From Monomorium pharaonis (taxonomy: Eukaryota; Arthropoda; Insecta; Hymenoptera; Formicidae): a stretch of 64,000 nucleotides of DNA. The notes below the pieces were generated by a model. It searched no databases and had not been told where the DNA came from. It saw nothing but the letters and a program-made list of their open reading frames with translations. Below are positions 21,461-32,300 of the stretch, piece after piece (positions within the stretch are counted from its first letter, which is position 1; every line of letters starts with the position of its first letter). The DNA is taken from positions 23,115,979 through 23,179,978 of the forward strand of contig NC_050473.1 of NCBI RefSeq assembly GCF_013373865.1. The letters run 5' to 3'. The position numbers were made by a program, and so were the translations under genes.

Positions 21461-24000
21461 TCAATTTTATATTACTATTCATTTATTACACTTATATTAT
21501 ATTCTTATCCAATTATTTTAATTATTCAGTTAATTTTATATTACCTAATTCACTTATTATTCATATTATTATTCACATTATATATTCTTACATTTTATTA
21601 TTATTTTAATAATCATATCTCTATATTAACCAGTTAATACTTATATTATTATATTCTCTAACGTTCATAACTTTTGAACCACCATTTTACTTATATTAAT
21701 TATTAAGATCATATAAAATGTTATATTCTTTAAGGTTACAATCGTTCGAAATCATGATGATAATAGTTAATTACCAAATCTACATTGAATATCGAATTAT
21801 TCAATTAAATTAATCATACACCTTATGGTCGACACCTAAATTTAATATTGTAAAGGAATTGCATCAATAATCGTTCATTTTATTATAAAAATTCTTTAAA
21901 TTAAATTAAAATACTAAAATCTTATAAGTACCGACTAACGGGATAACTCTACTATTAAAAACTTACCATTAACTTGTATACTTTGCCAATAGAGGGCCAA
22001 CTGTCGATAACTTACCTGCACTTACCATCAATAACCATTCCCTAATTACCGACAATGGTATACTTACCATTTGTTACAAGCGCCTACCGAATGATAAACC
22101 CGTCATACACAGCCATCACGAATTCCTGGAAATGCTGCTGTAATTCTAAGAATTCCCGAAAACTTTTGCCAATATCTCGAGAACCATAAGAGGTAGAGTT
22201 GCCAAATTAATTCCAAGAAGCGTCGCAGACTTTGTTTATACTAAAAATCATGTTTCCAAAAATTTGGAAAAAACAATTATTTTTTGGGACAAATTTCACA
22301 TTTTTTACCCAAAAACCGAAAACTTGCCAAAACGCTCCGTTTTACCTGATTCGACCTTAAATGATGTTCTTTTAAAAACTTCAATTTTCACCCCCACCCC
22401 GATTTTTCGGGAGGACCAAAATTCGGCCAAACATAGTCCTCGAGGTCCTCTATACGATGGTCCAAACCCCATCTCTTAATCTCTTACCGTTCACGAGATA
22501 TAAATTTTTAAAGTATCAAGGACGACTGCCAGAAAACCTTTATAAGTACTATAGGCCTTGAAACACAAGTCTCTCACCTTGAGAACCGTCATGGTACATG
22601 AGTACCCTTGTGAAGGTGAATGTAAAATCATTGCATCACTATCATGAAATATTATTAACAGTAGAATATTCATAAGACCATTGTAGAAGCTTAAATAATA
22701 TATAAAATGGTATAAACAATTAAATAATTATTAATATCAATTTTAGATTATTATTCCAAACATAAATATTAATTAACAATCACGTTTTTGCATAAATACT
22801 AATTAACAAATAGAATATTATATATACAAACAATAATTTAATTATAAATAAATAATCTTTATTAATTACATAATTTTGCAATTATCATTTATTCATAAAG
22901 CTAGTTAACAATCGATTTTGACTAAAGAAATAATTATTAAGGCTTTTGCAAGTGCATAATTAATAAATAAAGTCCCAAGGCCATGTCACTGAAGCTATTG
23001 CAGTGTACACAAGATGGCTGACCATCACTGTAATAAATGCGAACCTCTATAAGAAGAATGTAAAATTATTATAAAATTCACATATGCACCAGCGATGAAA
23101 TATTACTTAAGGTAGAATATTCACTGACGATATTAATTGCAAACGTCTAAAGCTTTCAAGGTTAGCTCGTCGAAATTATTACAAGTGCTAAAATTCAAGA
23201 ACGGCGAATCACTAAGGTGATCACCACTGTAATAGATGGGAACCCCTATTTAAAATATGTGCAAATATTATAACGCTTGAATAATGAAATATTACGCGCA
23301 ACTAAATATTCATTAATAACACACTTGCGAAGGTTTAAAAAATATCAAAGTTACATATATCGTTTGAGAACCACTACTACTATACGTAAAAATTGTTACC
23401 ACAAAGAAAAATGTTAATTAACAATTAGTTTATTGATAAAACATACCTACGTACGCATATTCAATTATTCAGACTCAGTTAATAATTAATCTTAATAAAA
23501 CAGACCTCTAAATAATATAAAATCTATTTGTATCAATTAATATTACCATATAGAGTCATTATCTCAACAAATAAGTATTATAAATAATTAATTTCGTTAA
23601 ATATCAAATAATTAATGCGTAGCGTCTATTAACAATTAAATTTTGCAAAAACTAAGCTTTACAACGAAAGAAATATTATTGTATAAAACCCCCGCAAGCG
23701 TACGAGTCGTAGAAACATTAATAATTTATTTCACAGTTATAATATTTGAATGAATATTTTATATGCATAAGATGCATAAATTCCATTCTCACGCTCGGGT
23801 ATGAGTCATCGTGAGTCACTTGCGAAATTGTTTGATCAAAAAGTAATATGATATTTTTCTGTATCTCGAAAGACTAAACATCCGATGCAAGTACATCCTT
23901 TGTAAAATTATGCCGACATTCCGCGGCACCCTTTGAAATTAGAAGCGAGAATGATGCAACTCCTACTTCGTACCACACCCCGCGGCCAACAAACTCGAAC

Positions 24001-24010
24001 AATATAAAAG
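24001..24010 (+). promoter_or_regulatory. LTR TATA box
   Basis: AATATAAAAG lies before a GC-rich stretch and an initiator-like CAGCATT about 28 bp on, inside the long form of the LTR. The equivalent site at about 54475 in the other copy is mutated to ATATGAAAG. The 3' LTR lacks this whole block. Confidence 0.5.
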
Positions 24011-24176
24011 CGAGCGCCGCGGCGGATCAGCATTGCGCGCCGGTCTTTTCAAGTAACAACACCACGTTTCTCTGAGTGTTCACATTGCGCACTGAACTTC
24101 AACACTGTACCGCATATCTGCCATCTTAAGAAGCATCCGCCATTTTGTCGACTGTAGAAGGAACATTGTAACTGAA

Positions 24177-24205
24177 AGAAATAAAGACTTAAAAAATAAA
24201 CTTAT
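24177..24205 (+). terminator. LTR polyadenylation signals
   Basis: AATAAAG followed by AAAAAATAAACTT lies about 170 bp past the TATA box, fitting a short R region. Known of LTR layout; the site itself is inferred. Confidence 0.4.
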
Positions 24206-26406
24206 AAAACTATAAGAGGATCCAGCCTCAATAATTCATATATCCCCGAAGACCTTTTGGTGAGTAACTTAAATTAATTTTATTTATCTGATTTATATAA
24301 TCTCAATCAAGCTGTCATCAATCTCTACAAGTGAACACTCTGCCGCGCGTAATCACTTTTCGACCATCATTCTAAATTATTTTAAATTATTTTAATAATT
24401 AAATACTTAACAATTTAACAACCGAATAAATACTTATACAATATTACCCCAGTCTGCCGTTTGGAAATTTAATTCAATTTAATTCAATTTTAATATTGCT
24501 TAATCACGATTTAATTTAATTTAATTCAACTCAATTCGCGACTTTGATAATTTAATTCTAATTTAATACTATTCAATTGACATTTTGATTTTAATTTAAT
24601 ATAATTGACTTTAATTCAAATTATAAATTAATTCAATTTAATACAGCTTGGTTGATACATTGACATTTTATTTGACATTTATTGATATACTGATTGATGC
24701 ATGAACATTTTATTTCTGATACACCGATGTTTTAATATACTGATACTCTGATTTATTTTATTTTAATGTGACATATTCTGCAATCTGATTTAATTTAATT
24801 TATGTTAATGTGCATTGATATCCCGATTTAATTTGATTTAATTTAAATTTCAATACTACAAATAACTCACCACTGAACTTGATTTAATTCATTTTAATGC
24901 AATTTAATTTACGATCCGATTTAATTCACAATTCAATTTAATGCAGCAAATCTGATATTTCACTTTGATTAAATACAATCCATACTACTATCCAATTCGA
25001 TTTAATTTTATTCAATGCAATTTTATCCATGATTTAATACTTTGATATCTACTCTATTTCTATTTAATATCCAACTTGTACATCTCTAATTTAACCATTA
25101 TCATAACATTCTACGTTACTTTGTGCCAGATATAATAAATAATATTCAAATCACTGATTCTAATAATTTACATGAAATAATATAATAATTATTCAAAGTT
25201 CACATGCAATTTACTTGATTTCATAACGCATTCGAGACCCAACTGAATTAAATGCACATATATATATATTTGATACAACAATTGATTTTCATTTATACAT
25301 GTTTTATTATTGCCAATTATAACTCCGCTTATTTTACTAATTTGGATATAGAAATTTAACTGAAGTACTTCCACACTCCTTAAACCTTTATGCGATCTCC
25401 AGCATCGTTACTTGAATAAATAAATAAATAAAAATTATAAAATACGATCGCATCCTTCTATCTTTCAACGAATAATTCCATTTCATATGCCTTTATATTT
25501 TGAAATCTATAAATAATTACGCGTCTACCGCGACACGTCTGATACGGATCACCGTCTTGTGCGTCGGCTCCTTAATTAAGAAGTCGAGTTTAGTCACCCA
25601 ACAGCTGGTGGTATTGGCTGACTGGAGCCCATTGAGGGTACTCCTGGTGATAAAAAGCTAAACAAGCGGATATCTAATATCTACTTTGCACGGGACAATA
25701 CCTGTACGATCCGTCGGTTCGCTAACGCAGTTCTTTCAGACAATCAAATGAATAATAACAATATTCCGATTCTTAAATTATAAACTTAATTATACTACAA
25801 ATATCCTGTCAAGCTGGATTCTCGGACTCTACTTCTTTTTTTTTATTTTTATTTTACTCCCGATGTGACGTGGGATACCGCATAGCGAGAGTGGAGTCGT
25901 AAGATACGTTCACAAAACCCTGATTGACAGTGATTTTCTTTTATTTTGATACGCGAAATCTGAAAGAACGATTGAACGAAATACACACATATATATATAT
26001 ATCCTCCTTACATGATTATTTCTCTGAGCGATCCCGCGCCGCGTTAATAATATCTTTTATTAATTTGGCAATAGTCTGGATGTGTCAACACCTAACTAAG
26101 GCAGTTGAGTTCGCGTGCATCCCATACATCTGTCTATGGTATTGACGGGTGTACAGGATTAGCCTGACGGAGATGATCCCCCATGTGAGAGGAGCGAACA
26201 GTGACCGCATAACGGTCGCTCCACATTTAGACAATACCACTAGTTGCCAAATTTAAATCCGTTTCGCTAAATCAAATCAAATCAAATCATTTCAACTAAA
26301 TATTTAATTCGAGGTCGCTCATCTTCCATACACATTCCGATATCATTCCCACAAATCATACCAAGATCTTTTCTTTTCCCTTATTGTCTACGTACTTCAC
26401 AAAAAC

Positions 26407-26414
26407 AAGGTAAG
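26407..26414 (+). promoter_or_regulatory. Candidate splice donor in the LTR
   Basis: AAG|GTAAGA, downstream of the inferred transcription start and conserved in the 3' LTR (about 40112). A second donor-like TTG|GTGAGT is at 24257-24265. Either could pair with the acceptor before the small ORF at 33879 or with one before env. Confidence 0.35.
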
Positions 26415-27116
26415 ACGCTTAAACACTAACATAATTAACCATTCTTCAGACGTCAAGAATTCGGCTGAACTGGCAGCCTACTTAATAACACAAGAAATAT
26501 TCATCACAAGTTTATCCAATCAATAAAGTAAATAATTTTTATCCAGGTTGTAAAATCATTCAAGTCAGAGTTAAATCAATTAGATTTCATAAATCGATTT
26601 GTTTTTATTAAATGACTAAACGTTAAATGAATTCATATTTTACTTGATCATAAATAATTTAATAACATACTTATATTCATTACTTTATTTAATTGTTTCA
26701 TATGCATAATTCGGATCTATCACATACTATTTTGAGTAATCAACGCACTCTTTATTTTATTTTATTTTATCTTATTATTTATATACATTCTTTAACATAA
26801 TTTCTATCATTCCAATAATCACAAAATATATATATATTGGTTATGTACTCAATAAATGAAGATTAATACTGATTGAAAAATAATAAATACGTTTATTTAA
26901 CCTGTCTCTCATCCCATTTATTTCTCTCTCAAACGCGATAAACGATCCTTCCGGCTCTCGGCGTATCCCTGGGAAATAAGCAGACGTGCTGCGGTCGCCC
27001 TAAAACAAATAAATTGAGAGCCCCGTTAGACAAAAGGACGAAAGCTGCCCCCGTATCGAGTAGTCTTCAACGGAACGTTACGAATCGGTTTTTGAAATTT
27101 TTGTCCGTAACAACAC

Positions 27117-28042
27117 AAAAATTCTCTGGTGGCAGCGTGGTGGGATTATTTTACGCCAAAAAGAAGGAATCGCAAAGCTTTGAGTGAGAAAGGAGAGAGA
27201 TTTGGTCTTGCTTTTAAACATTTTTATTGTATTTTTAATCTTTTTATTTTCAGCTTTGTCGAATCTTGCTATAATATATTATATATACCACATATTGGAT
27301 ATTAATACTGTGTCTCGAATTGCAATTTTAGTGAACTTTATTACGAAAAACTACTACAGCCTGATCTACTTATTTGCAAAAACCTTGTAAATTGCTTTTA
27401 TTACAAAATTACATAAATGAAAAGTAACAAGAAGACAAAATCTTATTTATCAAACTCTTGTGCCTTTGTATCTTGTCTTTTATCTTTTGCTTCTTGTTTG
27501 CTATCGCTCATAGCCTGTTTATTTAAACTCATTAAAAATAAATCTCGAATACACGAATCACAAATCTCCTGGTAGCTTATCGTAAATATAGAAAATCAAT
27601 TTTGATTACACTTGACGACAAACCCTAACAGTTTCCATTTTAAAACCTAATGCAAATAACAAACTTTCTGTTGGCTTAATAAAAATAATAATAGGAAAGA
27701 GAAATGTTTTAATCCAATATCAAAATTTTCTGGTGGCTTATTTTAAAATAAAATTCTAATTCTCAAATTCGATTTCAACTTAACTTTAATAGAATCACGA
27801 AATTCTTTGGTGACTATTTAATTTCAAACGAATTTTCTGGCGATTACAAAATTTTTAGTGGCAGCTTACTACGCGCCCTAAATAACAATCTTGCAATTAT
27901 TATAACCAATCCCGTTTTTAATTTTAAATCACCCAAAATTCTTTGGTGGCAGCTTACCAAGCGCCCCTAGCAAAGACATTTACAATATCACAAAATCTCT
28001 GGTGGCTAATAAACTACAAACACACAAAATACTCTGGTAATT
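27117..28042 (+). repeat. Leader with ten degenerate AAAATTCTCTGGTGGC motifs
   Basis: Copies start at about 27117 (the primer-site region), 27562, 27660, 27721, 27799, 27830, 27848, 27935, 27991 and 28025. Two carry the extension AGCTTAC and then GCGCCC (27862-27880 and 27949-27967). The rest of the leader is AT-rich without a gene; the 68-codon frame at 27184 is hydrophobic AT composition only. Confidence 0.7.
27127..27147 (+). other. Putative primer-binding site
   Basis: TGGTGGCAGCGTGGTGGGAT begins with TGG, the complement of a tRNA CCA tail, 14 bp after the LTR end. I could not assign the tRNA with confidence. Confidence 0.45.
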
Positions 28043-28062
28043 AATACATACTATATTTCAAA

Positions 28063-29355
28063 ATGCCGATTACAAGATCTGAATCTGATAAAGCAATTTC
28101 GCGAGAAGAATTAGAAAAGTACGCTCAATTATTGGAAGAAAAAGAAAAAATATTGAAGGAACGCACAGAAACTCTAGAAGCTAGACAATTTGAATTAGAA
28201 CAAAGTCGAGCAATTATGGAACAAGTAACACAACAGCTAGCTTCATTAAACGCGCTACCCGATCAAATAGAAAAGTTAAATTCCCGTTTTTTCGAAATGC
28301 AACAATCAAATACGAGCGCACCAACTCCTATATCTCCCAATCCTTCCCGACGGAACGACTTTGACTCACCAATTCGTTTTAAAGACGCGATTGATACTAT
28401 TCCTAAATTTGACGGACGTAATATGTCCGTATTTCAATTCAGCAAAATTTGCGAACGCGCTTCAGACCTCATTCCGGAATACCATGAATTTTATTTGATG
28501 CAATTAATTACTAATAAACTACAGGGTCACGCTTACTCAGCCATCGAAGGCGCAGATCTTCGTAGCGTGCGCGATCTGACCCGGAGACTAAAAGAATTTT
28601 TCGGCCCGAACAAATCTGTTGACCAATACCGCGGAGAACTCGCAAATATCTACATGAAACATAACGAAGATATTTTTGATTACGTCGCTCGCGTCCAGGA
28701 ATTACGTTCCGCAATTACTGACGGAGAATCTGATCGATACGGAAATATAGCGGAAGATAAGAAAGCAGAAATCGAACATATAGTCAAAACAAATTTTATT
28801 AACGGCCTACCCCCAGACCTTCTAGTACGCGTTAAGTTAGAAAGATGTTTCTCTCTTGAAGAATCCATTGTCACGGCAATCCAACTTTCGAAAACCCTCA
28901 AGGTAGAGAAGGCTCGTAAACAAATTAACCCTCCGTACCCTCCGCGTGCTGATTTCCCTAATCGCGCTCCACAACCTCGTTTGGTACCAAATCTACAAAA
29001 TCAGAATATAACTTTACATCGTAACACCGCGCAACCATTTATTCGACCGCTTGTCCCTGGACAGCCCGGTCCCAACTATCCCACCGGTAAAATATGCAAA
29101 TATTGTAAGACACTCGGTCACTTCATGAGTGAGTGTCGTAAATTCGCCTACCGTAAAGCACTAGAAAGCCAGAATCAGACTCAACAGCCAGTTATTATGC
29201 AACAAAAGCCACAACAAAATAATTCGGGAAACTTCCCGGGCGTTCCGATGTCAGACGCCCGTCGGAACGACTCCGCAATAGCGCGTCCGACAACATCTCA
29301 ACAGACTTCCGCAGCCACAATCCAAATCCCGCGAGCCACAGTTTCTACAACTTGA
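28063..29355 (+). CDS. gag: gag: capsid/nucleocapsid polyprotein
   Basis: 430 residues from an ATG in good context. Residues about 12-70 form a charged coiled coil (ELEKYAQLLEEKEK). Residues about 105-290 fit the gypsy-type capsid fold region (FDGRNMSVFQF, later VDQYRGELANIYMK). A Pro-rich linker follows, then a CCHC zinc knuckle with Cys345, Cys348, His353 and Cys358, spaced C-x2-C-x4-H-x4-C, which would bind the element's RNA. The C-terminal tail is Gln/Thr-rich. The frame ends at 29355, overlapping the pol frame (open from 29223). Gag assembles the particle in which reverse transcription occurs. The frame is intact. Confidence 0.9.
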   Translation: MPITRSESDKAISREELEKYAQLLEEKEKILKERTETLEARQFELEQSRAIMEQVTQQLASLNALPDQIEKLNSRFFEMQQSNTSAPTPISPNPSRRNDFDSPIRFKDAIDTIPKFDGRNMSVFQFSKICERASDLIPEYHEFYLMQLITNKLQGHAYSAIEGADLRSVRDLTRRLKEFFGPNKSVDQYRGELANIYMKHNEDIFDYVARVQELRSAITDGESDRYGNIAEDKKAEIEHIVKTNFINGLPPDLLVRVKLERCFSLEESIVTAIQLSKTLKVEKARKQINPPYPPRADFPNRAPQPRLVPNLQNQNITLHRNTAQPFIRPLVPGQPGPNYPTGKICKYCKTLGHFMSECRKFAYRKALESQNQTQQPVIMQQKPQQNNSGNFPGVPMSDARRNDSAIARPTTSQQTSAATIQIPRATVSTT

Positions 29356-32300
29356 ACGTAACAAAAGACGTTCACGCGTTACCCTCTGTCGACATTTCGT
29401 CCCCAGATCTAGTAAATCAATGCAATTTTATGCTTGATTCTGGATCTGCATTTAACTTAATAAAATCACGGTTCCTACAAGATCACATTACTATTAATAA
29501 AAATGACATCGTTACATTCAAAGGCATATCCTCTGAAATAATTTCTTCGATAGGATCCGTTGAGATTTTATTACTCAACCAGCCAACCAAATTTCAAGTA
29601 ATTCCCGACCTCGCTGGTCTTCCACACGATGGAATATTAGGAAACCCTTTCTTCCAGAAAAACTCTGTCAATATTAATTATCAAAATAAATCTCTAAGCT
29701 ACCAAGATATAAAAATTCCTTTCGCTAACTCCGAAATCGTTATTCTTAAAGCTAGATCAGTTACCCCATTTCATGTTAACATTATTAACGTAGAAAAACA
29801 AGTTGGATACTTACCTCTATACGCAATTGCCGATAAAATTTACCTGGGAGATGCTATCGTCACAAATTCTAAAGGAAAAGCTTACTTACCGATCTTTAAT
29901 ACATCAGACAGCGAACAAAAGGTACGAATCCCTTCCGTCGAACTACAAGATTTCGACATGGCAACCTCTGTTGAACAAGTTGCCTCTCCCCCTCATTTAC
30001 CAAATCATTTACTAAATCCTGAGAGTCTCACACATTTAAAAAATAATATAGATAACATTGGAAGCGGCATCGAACCGCTTGAAGCCAATGTTAGTCTGGG
30101 TGACGAAAATAATTCTTTACACACTGTCAAAACCCGAGGGCATGCGACAGTTCCACTTAATCTTGAAACCCCCCTGAACCTTAATGGAGATAAAAAAGAT
30201 AACGCTGTGAGATACCGGAAGTCTCCTAAAATCAACGTTAATCTTGATAACAATCTTCTTCCCCTTCATGCTACCGAGACCCGAGGGCACACGGTAGCCC
30301 CGTCATTGAGCCCGGTGACTTATAATAAGAGTATAGATAACATCGGAGGAGTCCGAGGATCTCCTAACGAGGCCGATGTTAGTCTTGGTGTCAGCTCTGT
30401 TCTTCAGCATGTTACTGAAACCCGAGGGCATTCAGTAATTCTTGCCAATGTTACTAATTCTGCTAATTCAACTAATTCTACTACTAATTCAGAGACTCGT
30501 TCAAACTCTCATACCAAAGGAGTCCGAGGACGTCCTGAGGTTCCTGCATACGATAATCCTGTATACTTTCATTATACGACTGAATGTCATCCCAAATGTA
30601 CTCACTCGCTCGAAAACAATCGTACCTCGACAATTCTTAATCTACTCAGACTCGATCATTTAAATCCAGAAGAAATAGAAAATATTAAAACGCTAATCAA
30701 TGAAAACGAAGATAGATTTCATCTTCCTGGTGATAGCCTCGAAGCCACAAACGCTGCTGAACACTTCATTCCAACCACTGACGATATACCAGTTCATACA
30801 AAACAATACAAATTTCCTCCCGTACATAAAGAAGAAATAAGTAAGGAAATTAACGATTTATTAATAAACGATTCCATAGAACATTCCACTTCTCCTTACA
30901 ATTCTCCATTATGGATCGTCCCCAAGAAACCTGATTCTCAAGGAAATAAACGATGGCGACTAGTCATCGACTATCGGAACTTAAACGAAAAAACAATAGG
31001 CGATGCCTATCCTCTTCCAAATATTACTGACATACTAGATCAATTGGGATCAGCAAAATACTTTTCCGTGCTAGATTTAGCCTCCGGTTTTCATCAGATA
31101 CCTATGGCATCCAAAGATGCCCCTAAAACTGCTTTTTCGACCCCATACGGTCATTACCAATTCAAGAGAATGCCATTCGGATTAAAAAACGCTCCCGCAA
31201 CTTTCCAGCGCTTAATGGACAACGTTCTCTCTGGCCTACAGGGGAACGAACTCTTCGTTTATATGGACGATATCGTTATCTACGCAAAATCTTTACGAGA
31301 ACACGAAATTAAATTCACCCGCTTAATGCAACGTTTAAGAAACGCGAATTTGAAACTCCAGCCAGATAAATGCGAATTCTTACGACACGAAGTAGCCTAT
31401 CTTGGACACATAATTGGATCAAACGGCGTAAGGCCGGATCCCGGAAAAATCAACTCAATAATGAATTTCCCTACTCCCAAAACTCCTAAGAACATTAAAC
31501 AATTTTTAGGCCTTGCTGGCTACTACAGACGCTTCATTCCAAATTTTTCTAAAACCGCAAAACCTCTCACAGACTTATTAAAGAAAAACAGCACCTTTTC
31601 GTGGCAAGTAAAACAAATAGACTCATTCAACACTCTTAAATTAGCATTGTGCTCTAATCCAATACTCCAGTACCCCGATTTCACTAAGCCTTTTATTCTC
31701 ACGACCGATGCATCCGGATATGCTATCGGAGGAGTTTTAAGTCAAGGTCCCGTCGGACAAGACTTACCCATTTCCTATACTTCGCGAATTCTAAATGCTG
31801 CAGAAAAGAACTACTCTACAATTGAAAAAGAATGTCTAGCCATAGTATACTGTATTAATCATTTCAGACCATACTTGTACGGAAAACGCTTTACAATTAT
31901 TACCGACCATAAACCTCTCGTTTGGCTAAACTCGATTAAAGATCCGTCTTCGCGCTTATGGAAATGGCGCAACAAATTATTCGAATACGATTTTGAAATT
32001 AAATATAAGAAAGGAACTTTAAATAATAACGCAGATGCCCTGTCGCGAAACCCACCTGAGAATCATGTTTTTCCATTAATAAACGCGGATCAAGACGATT
32101 CTTCTGATGAATCCTTATTCTTTTCTAGTAATAAAAACCGAACCTTACCACAGACCCCACCGCAAAATACTGATAATGAAAATCGCAATTCAATAGAAAC
32201 TCACGACGATTACGTAGACATGAACACATCACAAAATTCCAATCACGAAAATTTAGAGGAAACCTCCGACTATACCGAAAGTGATACTGATGACGACGAA

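Larger units (their letters stand above)
21364..27112 (+). mobile_element. 5' LTR (giant, about 5.75 kb) of the gypsy-like retroelement
   Basis: Starts TGTCACGTCCCGTGTAAATT and ends GTCCGTAACA, matching the 3' LTR at 38668-40757 at both ends with a few percent substitutions. It contains about 3.65 kb (about 22725-26385) absent from the 3' LTR but present, in the same order, in another copy at 51305-55745, so the long form is likely original. No coding frame is credible. The left flank is the Helitron helicase, without a target duplication matching the right flank. Confidence 0.8.

Noticed and set aside
27127..27147. Assigning the primer tRNA
   Set aside because: The complement does not fit the 7-bp acceptor plus 5-bp T-stem geometry of a tRNA I can name, so the identity is left open.
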